Positions 54,561 through 62,268 of a stretch of 64,000 nt of DNA are shown here, piece by piece (position 1 is the first letter of the stretch; each line of letters starts with the position of its first letter). Location: assembly GCF_023630175.1 (NCBI RefSeq), contig NZ_JALLIN010000022.1, positions 54,698 to 118,697 on the forward strand. The letters run 5' to 3'. This stretch comes from Streptomyces cellostaticus (GTDB taxonomy: Bacteria > Actinomycetota > Actinomycetes > Streptomycetales > Streptomycetaceae). The translations under genes were made by a program, and so were the position numbers. Under the pieces are notes generated by a model. It ran no database searches. It was not told the origin of the DNA and saw only the letters and a list, made by a program, of their open reading frames with translations.

Positions 54561-54713
54561 GATGTCCCTCCCGCAGTGCCGGTGCGACGCGGATACCCGC
54601 TCGGCGGACATCGACGCGACCGGCGGCCCACCGGGCCCGGTCCGGGCCCGCGCGGACGCCTCGGGCGGAACGTCCCGGCACCACCCCGGGAGGGCCGCGC
54701 GGGCGGGCCGCGC

Positions 54714-54938
54714 TCAGGCCCGGGTCTCGGCCTCCCACCGGTCCGGACCCATGCCGCGCCAGTCGATCAGCGGCGAGTCCGCCACGTCCTCCGGCTCGAT
54801 CTCCAGGCCCGCCCGGCGCAGGAACTCGACCAGGTCGCGCACGCTGTGCGCGAGGCCGAGGATCTCTCCGCCGACCCGCACCCGGCGTCCGCCGGTCGGG
54901 GACGGCAACTGCACGATCACGGGGCGCTTGCCGGGCAT
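54714..54938 (-). CDS. Small conserved Streptomyces protein, unknown function
   Basis: 74 residues, starting MPGKRPVIVQLPSPTGGRRV. A short beta part (VIVQLPS, RVRVGGEILG) and a helix (SVRDLVEFLRRAGLE), ending in a Trp-rich acidic stretch (DSPLIDWRGMGPDRWEAE). I remember near-identical small proteins in other Streptomyces but know no function. A ctggag site lies 5 nt before the ATG. It is not among the longest frames because the frame is open far upstream. Confidence 0.7.
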   Translation of the reverse strand: MPGKRPVIVQLPSPTGGRRVRVGGEILGLAHSVRDLVEFLRRAGLEIEPEDVADSPLIDWRGMGPDRWEAETRA

Positions 54939-55157
54939 GGCTCCAGCATCGGCCGATTCCGCCGCCCCCGCACTCGGGACGCAGACACGACATGTGTCGG
55001 GCACGGCCCCGCGGGGCACTCGGCGAGCGGCACCGGACGGACGGATCCACCGGGAGGCGGTGGGGCGGCCCGGCGCCGCCCGCACTCGCGCCGAGCCGAG
55101 GACACGGGGGAAGCAGTGACTGATCGTCGTCGACGGGCACCCGCTCCGGGGAGCGGC

Positions 55158-55610
55158 GTGAGCGAGCACCGGGACGGCCCCGACCGCCGGCACCGGCGTC
55201 CGGCGGGTGTCGACGACAAGACGGTCGAGGCGCTCGGATCGCTGTCGAAGGCCCTGGAGACGACGGAGCGGGCCCGCGGCAGCCTCTACGACTTCCACCA
55301 GCTCACCGGGGGAGCCGACCTCGAACTGGAACGCGCGGTGACCCTGTTGCGGGAGGCCGGGCACCGGGAGTGGGCCGACAGGATCGAGACGGAGATGCTG
55401 GGGCGCAACGTCATCCCCGGCCGCTGGACGTTCCAGATCGTCGAGGCCTACGAGCAGACCTACTACCGGCCGTTCCGGGACCTCGAGCGCGGCGCCGTCG
55501 ACGAACTCGCCGACGGGCGGGACCACCTGTACGAGGCGGAGATGAAGGAGGCCCGCCGTACGGTCGGGCACCCGGACCACACGGCCCGCCCCCAGGAGGA
55601 GGAGACCTGA
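55158..55610 (+). CDS. Conserved Streptomyces hypothetical protein, helical
   Basis: 150 residues, acidic and largely helical: TVEALGSLSKALETTERARG, SLYDFHQLTGGADLELERAV, LLREAGHREWADRIETEMLG, RNVIPGRWTFQIVEAYEQTY, YRPFRDLERG, DGRDHLYEAEMKEARRTVGH. No signal peptide or membrane helix. I recognise the pattern as a widespread Streptomyces protein without known function. The GTG at 55158 with a ggggag site gives the start MSEHRDGPDRR; another GTG at 55116 is possible. Confidence 0.75.
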   Translation: MSEHRDGPDRRHRRPAGVDDKTVEALGSLSKALETTERARGSLYDFHQLTGGADLELERAVTLLREAGHREWADRIETEMLGRNVIPGRWTFQIVEAYEQTYYRPFRDLERGAVDELADGRDHLYEAEMKEARRTVGHPDHTARPQEEET

Positions 55611-55725
55611 CCGCCCACGAGGTCGCGGGCGCGTGGTCCGCTGCCCGCGCCGCCGCCGGACGGCGCCGTACGCACCGGCACGGGGCCACGGCCCGTCCAG
55701 CCGCTGCGGGCCGTCCCGCCCCCGG

Positions 55726-56037
55726 GTGGCCCGCGGCCGTCCCACCGCGAACCGCCCCGTCCGCGAGCGTGCCACGCAGGGACGCGACGAAAGGACCGAT
55801 GACCACGGCGGCGACAAGCGGGACGGTTCCCGGAAGGACCTCGCCAAGGGGGACGAGGTGACCTGGAAGAGCCGCGGAAGCACCACCGAGGGCGAGGCCG
55901 AGCGGAAGCTCACCAGCCGCACCGAGGCCGCCGGACGCACGGTGGACGCCTCCCGCGACGACCCGCGGTACGAGGTCCGCAGCGCCAGGTCCGGCAAGCG
56001 GGCGGTGCACAAGCCGTCCGCCCTGCGCGGGAGGTGA
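55726..56037 (+). CDS. DUF2945 (TUDOR-like) small protein, start unclear
   Basis: The C-terminal ~65 residues are a typical DUF2945 domain: KGDEVTWKSRGSTTEGEAER, KLTSRTEAAGRTVDAS, DDPRYEVRSARSGKRAVHKPSAL. The usual protein is 65-85 residues. The frame has no ATG nearby; in-frame GTG codons are at 55726 and at 55858 (inside the domain). The only good start signal, aaaggaccg before the ATG at 55800, is in another frame that stops at 55861. A frameshift in the gene or the sequence may have separated start and domain. Function unknown; it is stress-linked in some bacteria. Confidence 0.55.
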   Translation: MARGRPTANRPVRERATQGRDERTDDHGGDKRDGSRKDLAKGDEVTWKSRGSTTEGEAERKLTSRTEAAGRTVDASRDDPRYEVRSARSGKRAVHKPSALRGR

Positions 56038-56179
56038 CCGCGGCCCGCGCCCCGCGGGGCGCCCGGCGCCCTGCCCTGGGTGACGACCTGCCGTATGTGT
56101 GGCCGCGCTCCCACCGGGAACGAGACGGAAGTGTCCGCCGGCGAGTGACGCGGGCGGCCGACGGGAGACGGGAGAAGCC

Positions 56180-57034
56180 GTGCTGCCGGACCTGCGCGCG
56201 CAACTGGGCGCGACCCTCTTCCGCCGGGTGGCGGGCCCCGACGGGCGGGAGATCCGCGCCCGGATCCACGGCACCCCCGGTCCCCGCTGGTTCGGGCCCG
56301 ACCGGCCCATCCGGACCGTCCACGGCGACGCCTCGATGTTCATCGGCGGGATGAGCGCCCTGCTGCTGCAGTCCCTGCACCCCCTGGCCATGGCGGCCGT
56401 GGACGCGCACTCCGGCTACCGCGGCGACCCCTGGGGGCGGCTGCAGCGCACCAGCGCCTTCCTGGCCGTCACCACCTACGGCACGGCGGCGGACGCGCAG
56501 GCGGCCGTCGACCGGGTCCGGGGCATCCACGACGCCGTGCGCGGGCGCACCCGGCGGGGCGAGCCCTATCACGCAGCCGACCCCCACCTGCTCGGCTGGG
56601 TGCACACCGCCGAGACGGAGTGCTTCCTGCGCGCCCACGAACGCTACGGCGCCCACCGTCTCGACCCGGCCGGCTACGACGGCTACGCCGCCGACACCGC
56701 CCTGGTCGCCGGGGCCCTCGGGGTGACCGAGCCACCGCGCGACCGCCACGCGCTGACCCGCCGGCTGGAGAGCTACCGGCCCGAACTGGAGGCCACCCCC
56801 GAAGCCCGCGCCGCGGCCCGCTTCCTGCTCCTCGAACCCCCCGTGCCGCTCGCGGCGCGCCCCCTGTACAGCGCCCTGGCGGCGAACGCCGTGAACCTCC
56901 TGCCGGACTGGGCCCGCGCCCTGCTGCGGCTGCCACGGATCCCGCTCGTCGAGGACCTCACGGTGCGCCCGGCCGGCCACCTGCTCACCCGCACCATCCG
57001 CTGGGCCATGGCACCGCCCCCGACGCCGTCCTGA
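56180..57034 (+). CDS. MpaB/latex-clearing-like oxygenase family protein (DUF2236)
   Basis: 284 residues. DUF2236 family, which includes the fungal MpaB and the heme latex-clearing oxygenases. The conserved part is LLLQSLHPLAMAAVDAHSGY (~67), with GRLQRTSAFLAVTTYGTA and HLLGWVHTAETECFLRAHER (~146), where the His residues could be heme ligands. No signal peptide. The GTG at 56180 follows gggagaagcc; the frame opens earlier at 56099. Substrate unknown. Confidence 0.88.
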   Translation: MLPDLRAQLGATLFRRVAGPDGREIRARIHGTPGPRWFGPDRPIRTVHGDASMFIGGMSALLLQSLHPLAMAAVDAHSGYRGDPWGRLQRTSAFLAVTTYGTAADAQAAVDRVRGIHDAVRGRTRRGEPYHAADPHLLGWVHTAETECFLRAHERYGAHRLDPAGYDGYAADTALVAGALGVTEPPRDRHALTRRLESYRPELEATPEARAAARFLLLEPPVPLAARPLYSALAANAVNLLPDWARALLRLPRIPLVEDLTVRPAGHLLTRTIRWAMAPPPTPS

Positions 57035-57120
57035 CCCTGTGCGAATGCTTGGGGGCGGCTTGCTTCCCAGCGGTGGATGCGGGACGGTTGCCGAAGGACA
57101 ACATCCCCTGACGCAGGAAG

Positions 57121-58824
57121 GTGGTGGGGCGCGCGGTGTGCGTGCCCCCGCTTGTGTGCGCTTCCCCGAGTTCCTTTGCCGACCCGCGGGACGCCGGCGT
57201 CAACGTCGGCGCGACCTGGGGCGACGCCCCCTACCCGGTCCTCGTCATCGACCGGGACGGCGCTCTCGTGGGCCTGAACGCCGCCGCCCGCCGGCTCCTG
57301 CCGCGGGGGAACGGCGAGGGCACGCGTCGGCACCTCGTGCCGTCCTGGCTGTCCGCCGCCCACCGGCGCCTCACGGAGAGAGCGGCCGGCACCGTCACCG
57401 CCCCCCTGACCGGAGAGATCGACGAACGCCGCTACGAGGCACACGCCACCCCGTCGGAGGACGGGGCCGTGGTGTGGTGGCTCATCGACGACACCGACCG
57501 GCGCGTGGCCGAGGCCGCGCTTTACAGCTCGCAGGAGCGGGTGGCCGTCCTGTCGGCCGTGTCCAGCCGCCTGCTGTCCACCCTCAACGTGCCGCGCTGC
57601 GCGGAGGCGACCGTGAGCATGGCCGCCGAGCACCTGGCCGAGGCCGCCGTGCTCGTACTGCCCCCGCAGGGCCGACGGCACACCCTGACCCACGCCCGGC
57701 GCGGCCACCCCGTCCAGCGCGTCGTGCGGCGGATCGACCCGCGCACCGTGCAGGGCCTGGCGGAGGCCCTGCAGGGGTTTCCACCGGTGCCGGCCCGGTG
57801 GATCGACCCCGACGGCCTGCCGGACTGGGTGATCCCGGAGGGCTTCACCGGGCCCGTCGGATCGGTGATCGTCACCCCGCTGCCCGGGCACGGCGTCCCC
57901 GCCGGCGCCCTCATCCTGCTCCGTTCCGGCACCGAGCGGGCCTTCACCGAGGGCGAGGAGGTCTTCGCCCGGCTGTTCGCCGCCCGGGCCGGAGCCGCCC
58001 TGTCCGCGGCCCGCCTGTACACCGAGCAGACGGCCATCACGGCCACGCTGATGCGTGAACTCCTGCCACCCGCGCTGCACACGGTGGACGGGGTCGAGTA
58101 CGCCGGGCAGTACCGCCCCGCCGGGGACGAGGAGCGGGTGGGCGGTGACTTCTACGACTTCCACCCCGGCAGCGAGAGCGCGCAGGAGACCCTCGTCGTG
58201 CTCGGTGACGTAGCGGGGAAGGGTCTGGACGCGGCCGTCCTGACCGGCAAGATCCGCAACACCCTGCACGCCCTGCTGCCCCTGGCCGGAAACCACGACG
58301 AGGTGCTGAGACTGCTCAACGGCGCCCTGCTGACCACGCAGCACACCCGGTTCGCCACCCTGGTGCTGGCCTCCGTGCGCCGCCAGGACGACCGGGTGCA
58401 CGTACGGCTGACCAGTGCCGGGCACCTGCCGCCGCTGATCGTCCGGCGCGACGGCAGCGTGGAGGAGGTGCCGACCCGGGGCACCCTGGTCGGCGCGCTG
58501 CCGGAGATCAGCTCGGTCGGGGCCGAGGCGGTGCTCGGCCCCGGAGAGACCTGCCTGCTGTACACGGACGGCATCACCGAGGCACGCGGCGGGCCGCTCG
58601 GGGACGAGATGTTCGGCGAGCGGAGGCTGCGCCGGACCCTGGCCGAGTGCGCCGGGCTGCCGGCCGAGGCGGTCGTGGAGCGGGTGCAGATGCTCGCCGC
58701 CCAGTGGATCGGCGCCGGCCGTCACGACGACATGGCGACCGTCGCCGTCAGTGCCCCGGCGAAGGTCCCGCCGGGCAGCGCGGACCGCGAGGGCGCGGGC
58801 GAGCACGGCGGGAGGCGGAAGTGA
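57121..58824 (+). CDS. PAS-GAF-PP2C phosphatase, first gene of a partner-switching operon
   Basis: 567 residues. A PAS-like N-terminal part (~35-125, YPVLVIDRDGALVGLNAAAR), a GAF domain (~140-300) and a SpoIIE/PP2C domain (~320-550) with ERVGGDFYDFHPG, VVLGDVAGKGLDAAVLTGKI, TSAGHLPPLIV and GRHDDMATVAVSAP. It should dephosphorylate one of the STAS proteins encoded downstream and so free a sigma factor. Several GTG codons (57121, 57124, 57136, 57142) compete as the start. The stop overlaps the next gene's GTG (GTGA). Confidence 0.92.
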   Translation: MVGRAVCVPPLVCASPSSFADPRDAGVNVGATWGDAPYPVLVIDRDGALVGLNAAARRLLPRGNGEGTRRHLVPSWLSAAHRRLTERAAGTVTAPLTGEIDERRYEAHATPSEDGAVVWWLIDDTDRRVAEAALYSSQERVAVLSAVSSRLLSTLNVPRCAEATVSMAAEHLAEAAVLVLPPQGRRHTLTHARRGHPVQRVVRRIDPRTVQGLAEALQGFPPVPARWIDPDGLPDWVIPEGFTGPVGSVIVTPLPGHGVPAGALILLRSGTERAFTEGEEVFARLFAARAGAALSAARLYTEQTAITATLMRELLPPALHTVDGVEYAGQYRPAGDEERVGGDFYDFHPGSESAQETLVVLGDVAGKGLDAAVLTGKIRNTLHALLPLAGNHDEVLRLLNGALLTTQHTRFATLVLASVRRQDDRVHVRLTSAGHLPPLIVRRDGSVEEVPTRGTLVGALPEISSVGAEAVLGPGETCLLYTDGITEARGGPLGDEMFGERRLRRTLAECAGLPAEAVVERVQMLAAQWIGAGRHDDMATVAVSAPAKVPPGSADREGAGEHGGRRK

Positions 58825-59915
58825 CCCTCCCCATACAGGTGAGCCGGCTCCGGGAACGGCTCTGGCGGGCCGTCGTGGACGGCGACGAGTACAGCGCGGT
58901 CCGCATCGCGCACGGCGCGCTGGCCGAGGGGATCGAAGAGGAGACCCTGCTGCTGGACGTCATCGCCCGGGTCCAGGAGAAGGTCGGCACCGAATGGGCC
59001 GCCGACCGCATCAGCGTGGCCCAGGAGCACGCCGCCACCGCCATCAACGAGCGGGTGGTCGCCGCCCTGGCCCACCGCCCGGACGGCGGCCCGTACCGGC
59101 AGGGACACCGCGGCCGTGTGACGGTCGGCTGCGTGGACGGGGAGTGGCACGCCTTCCCCGCCCGGCTGGTGGCGGAGATCCTGCGCCTGCGGGGGTGGCA
59201 GGTCGACTACCTCGGCGCGCAGACACCCACCCCCCACCTCGTCGCCCACCTGCACCGCACCAACCCGCGGGCGGTGCTGCTGTCCGGGTCCATCCCCACC
59301 CACCTGCCCACCGCGCACGCGGCCATCACGGCCTGCCAGGCCGTCGGTGTGCCGGTGCTGGCCGGCGGCCGCGCGTTCGGCCCGCTGGGCCGCTACGCGT
59401 TCGCGCTCGGAGCGGACCGGTGGGCGGCCGACGCCCGGGGCGCGGCGGCGGCACTGGAGGCCGAGCTGCCGCACCCGGACCCGGCCGCCGTCCGGCACAT
59501 CGTGGACGACCTGCCGCACCTGGCCGACCAGGAGTACACGATGGTGGTCCAGTCGCGCGGCACGCTCGTCAAACAGACGCTGCGGGACCTGGAGGACCGT
59601 TTCCCCGCGCTGCGTGAGTACAGCGACGAGCAGCGGGAGCGGACCGCCGAGGACATCGCGCACATCGTCGACTTCCTGGCCACGGCGCTCTACGTCGACG
59701 ACGCCGAGGTGTTCACCGGCTTCCTCCTGTGGACCGCCGAGATCCTCGAGGCGCGAAGCGTCCCCGCGGTCTCCCTGGTCAGCGGCCTGGACGCACTGTC
59801 CGACCGGCTGCGCGACTTCCCGCGTACCCTGAACCTGCTCCGTGAGGGCACCACCGCCCTGCTCGAGCGTGCCCACTCGCCCGCGCACGGACCCGGACCC
59901 GACCTGCACGTATGA
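58821..59915 (+). CDS. CarH-like cobalamin-binding (photo)sensor without DNA-binding domain
   Basis: 364 residues. N-terminal four-helix cap (~1-90) and a Rossmann-type B12 domain (~98-235) as in CarH. The cap contains W59-x9-E69-H70 (EWAADRISVAQEHAATAI), the exact Wx9EH signature that covers the upper face of adenosylcobalamin in light sensors. H110 in GEWHAFPARL is the lower axial ligand (E-x-H-x-x-P; the usual final Gly is Pro). The MerR-like DNA-binding domain of CarH is absent. A C-terminal helical region (~240-355, TAEDIAHIVDFLATALYVDD) resembles the helical sensor part of RsbR-type proteins. Coupled by 4-nt overlaps to the phosphatase and the STAS gene. Light or B12 input to the partner switch is inferred. 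Confidence 0.88.
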   Translation: MTLPIQVSRLRERLWRAVVDGDEYSAVRIAHGALAEGIEEETLLLDVIARVQEKVGTEWAADRISVAQEHAATAINERVVAALAHRPDGGPYRQGHRGRVTVGCVDGEWHAFPARLVAEILRLRGWQVDYLGAQTPTPHLVAHLHRTNPRAVLLSGSIPTHLPTAHAAITACQAVGVPVLAGGRAFGPLGRYAFALGADRWAADARGAAAALEAELPHPDPAAVRHIVDDLPHLADQEYTMVVQSRGTLVKQTLRDLEDRFPALREYSDEQRERTAEDIAHIVDFLATALYVDDAEVFTGFLLWTAEILEARSVPAVSLVSGLDALSDRLRDFPRTLNLLREGTTALLERAHSPAHGPGPDLHV

Positions 59916-60304
59916 CCCAGCACCCTGCCACCGAATTCAGCCTCACCACGGTCAGCGCGCCGTCCACCCTGATCGTGCGCGTCGCCGGGGAACTCGACTA
60001 CGACACCAGCGACGAACTGGTGGACACCGTCGCCGCCGGCCTGGCCCGCGCGCCGGCGCCCCGTCATGTGCGCCTGGACTTCGCCGCACTCACCTGGATC
60101 GACTCCATGGGGTTGTCCGCGCTGCTGATGGTCCACCGGCACACCCGGGCGGCCGGCGCCGCGCTGTACCTGGACAACCGGCCCGACGTCCTGGAGCGCA
60201 TGCTGGGCCACACCAACGTGCTCGACCATCTGACGGCACCCGTCACGCAGGACGCCCCCGGCCCGCCGAAAGAGGGCGACGTCACCGGGGCGGTGGTCTC
60301 GTGA
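59912..60304 (+). CDS. STAS-domain anti-sigma factor antagonist (RsbV-like)
   Basis: 130 residues, one STAS domain. LIVRVAGELDYDTSDELVDT at the start, then the phosphorylation loop LTWIDSMGLSALLMVHRHTR; the acceptor Ser is that of DSMGLS. A ~20-residue Pro/Gly-rich tail follows. The ATG overlaps the cobalamin-sensor stop (ATGA). As usual for RsbV-type proteins, the unphosphorylated form should bind the HATPase kinase and release its sigma factor. Confidence 0.93.
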   Translation: MTQHPATEFSLTTVSAPSTLIVRVAGELDYDTSDELVDTVAAGLARAPAPRHVRLDFAALTWIDSMGLSALLMVHRHTRAAGAALYLDNRPDVLERMLGHTNVLDHLTAPVTQDAPGPPKEGDVTGAVVS

Positions 60305-60348
60305 CACCGGCCTCGCCTTCCCCCGACCGCGGATGGCAGGATGACCGC

Positions 60349-60708
60349 ATGCGGTGGGGATCCGATACAACAGTGCAGGTCGCGCGGCACGCGCGCGTCC
60401 TGGAGATCAGGGTGCGCGGGGAGATCGACTTCGACGAGTGCGACCTGCTGCGCGCCGCCTGGGCCGAGGCCGACGAGTCCGATCTGCCCACCACCGTGGT
60501 GGATCTCTCCGGTGTCACCTTCGGCGACAGCCAGTTGCTCAGTGCCCTCCTCGACGCCGAGCGGCGCCACCGCGCGGGGGGCCGCGAGTTCGTCATCCTG
60601 GGCCCGCTGCAGGAGGGTCTGGTCCGGCTGCTGACCATCAGCGGCACGCTCGGGCACTTCACGATCACCGACTCCCGCGACAGCGCGCTGCGCAGCGACA
60701 CGTCCTGA
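60349..60708 (+). CDS. Second STAS-domain protein
   Basis: 119 residues, one STAS domain: LEIRVRGEIDFDECDLLRAA, then VDLSGVTFGDSQLLSALLDA; the Ser of GDSQLLS is the likely phosphorylation site. It is more acidic than the first STAS protein, and could be an RsbS-like scaffold or a second antagonist. ATG at 60349 has a ggcagga site; a GTG at 60301 that overlaps the first STAS stop (GTGA) is an alternative start. Confidence 0.88.
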   Translation: MRWGSDTTVQVARHARVLEIRVRGEIDFDECDLLRAAWAEADESDLPTTVVDLSGVTFGDSQLLSALLDAERRHRAGGREFVILGPLQEGLVRLLTISGTLGHFTITDSRDSALRSDTS

Positions 60709-60768
60709 CGCGCACGGTGCGACACCTGGAAAGACGGGACGGATGCCGGGAACACCTAGGGGGACCAG

Positions 60769-61254
60769 ATGTCCGTGACGCATGAGAGCGAGAGCGGTAC
60801 CGGGCCGAACCCGACGGCGGTCGCGCGGGACGGCCTGACCAGCGCCGGGCCGCCCGAGCAGGCGGACGCGCTCCGCTTCGGCGCGACCTGGGCCGAAGGC
60901 TCCCTGCGCATCGCCGACGCGCGCGGCGCCGTCCGCACCCTCCTCGCCCGCGCCGGGCACCCTCCCGGTCTGCGGGTCAACCAGGACGCACAACTGGTGG
61001 TCAGCGAACTGATCACCAATGCGCTGCGGCACGCTCCCGGCCCCTGCGGCATGCTGCTCGACGTCGCTCCCGGCCGGAACGAACTGCACGTCACCGTCTC
61101 GGACACCTCCCGGCGACTCCCCGTCGTGCGCGCCGTGGACGCCGAGCGCATGGGCGGCCGCGGCCTGCACCTGGTGCTGAGCATCTGCGGCCGCCTGCGG
61201 GTCGTCCGGCACGCCCAGGGCAAACGGGTCACGGCCGTGGTGCCGCTGCCCTGA
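60769..61254 (+). CDS. RsbW-like HATPase anti-sigma kinase
   Basis: 161 residues: a ~45-residue variable N-terminus, then HATPase_c_2 with N-box AQLVVSELITNALRHAPGPC, G1 TVSDTSRRLPVVRAVD and G2 ERMGGRGLHLVLSICG. Last gene of the partner-switching operon (60 nt after the second STAS gene). It would phosphorylate the STAS proteins and hold a sigma factor inactive; no sigma gene is in the window, so the target is encoded elsewhere. Confidence 0.92.
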   Translation: MSVTHESESGTGPNPTAVARDGLTSAGPPEQADALRFGATWAEGSLRIADARGAVRTLLARAGHPPGLRVNQDAQLVVSELITNALRHAPGPCGMLLDVAPGRNELHVTVSDTSRRLPVVRAVDAERMGGRGLHLVLSICGRLRVVRHAQGKRVTAVVPLP

Positions 61255-61336
61255 ACCCCTCAGGGCGGCGGCACCCAGGGCCCGGCGTCCGGATCGTGCC
61301 GGGCCCGTCGGACGGGTCCCGTGCCGGGGGGCCGGT

Positions 61337-62179
61337 TCAGACCTCGCGCCAGCGGGCGTTGCACCAGGAGAAGACCCCGAAGGCGGCCAGGCCGAGCGCG
61401 ACGAGGGCGAGGAGCCACGGACCGGCCGGCAGGTCGCGGAACGAACGCAGCGTGTCGTCCATGCCCTTGGCCTTGCCCGGCTGGTGCTGCACCGCCGCGA
61501 CCAGCGCGAAGACCCCCGCGACGGCGAAGACGAGGCCCCGGGCGGTGCCCCCGGTGACCCCGAAGAAGTCGGTGAACCGCTCGGCCTTCCGGGACATCTC
61601 CGCGGTCCGCAGGTGCTTGCGGAACTTCTTCATCACGGCCCGGCCGGCGATCCACAGTCCGGCGACCACCACGGCGGCCCCGGCGACACCGACGATCCAC
61701 TGTCCGCCCGGCCACTTCAGCACGGTGGCGGTGACGTCGTCGGTGTTCCGGTCCGAGGAGCCGCTCCCGCTGCCCTTGTCACCGGTCGCGTACGACAGCA
61801 CCGAGAACGACACGAAGGCGTAGAACACCGCCCGGGCGGCGGCCATGGCCCGCTTGGACGCCTTGCTCCCGTCCGTGCCCGCCCCGCCGAACACGGCCTC
61901 CGACAAGCGCCACAGCGACATGCCGGCGAGGGCGATTCCGACGATCCACAGCATCGCCGAACCGAAGGGCTTGGAAGCGAGTTCGCCGAGCGCACCCCCG
62001 CGGTCGGCCTGCTTGCCGCCGTCGCCGCCGAACGCTATCTGCAGGGCTATCACGCCCACCAGTACGTAGATCAGTCCTCGGGCGGCGAATCCCGAGCGGG
62101 CCGCCGCGGCCATCGCCGTGCTGTCGGCCGCGCGGCGGGCGCGGCCCCGGCCACGCAGGGCCCATGACTGCGCATTCAT
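61337..62179 (-). CDS. DUF1206 membrane protein
   Basis: 280 residues with three copies of a two-helix DUF1206 unit: ARSGFAARGLIYVLVGVIAL and AMLWIVGIALAGMSLWRLSE (copy 1), RAVFYAFVSFSVLSYATGD and WIVGVAGAAVVVAGLWIAGR (copy 2), GGTARGLVFAVAGVFALVAA and WLLALVALGLAAFGVFSW (copy 3). The (A/G)RG(L/V)xxxxVGxxAL start recurs in each. Six membrane helices in all, function unknown; often near envelope stress genes. The ATG at 62179 has a poor ribosome site; homologues begin near it. Confidence 0.9.
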   Translation of the reverse strand: MNAQSWALRGRGRARRAADSTAMAAAARSGFAARGLIYVLVGVIALQIAFGGDGGKQADRGGALGELASKPFGSAMLWIVGIALAGMSLWRLSEAVFGGAGTDGSKASKRAMAAARAVFYAFVSFSVLSYATGDKGSGSGSSDRNTDDVTATVLKWPGGQWIVGVAGAAVVVAGLWIAGRAVMKKFRKHLRTAEMSRKAERFTDFFGVTGGTARGLVFAVAGVFALVAAVQHQPGKAKGMDDTLRSFRDLPAGPWLLALVALGLAAFGVFSWCNARWREV

Positions 62180-62268
62180 AATGCGCCGGTGCCCCGGGAC
62201 TCCGGTTCGACACCTGTCCGGCGCGGGTGTACCTGTCCCACCGTGTCCGGCAGGAGAGGAGGAACCCC

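Noticed and set aside
55370..55861. Plus frame ending just after the ATG at 55800
   Set aside because: It is an out-of-frame reading of the helical hypothetical gene. Only the ATG at 55800 itself is of interest, as the possible lost start of the DUF2945 gene.
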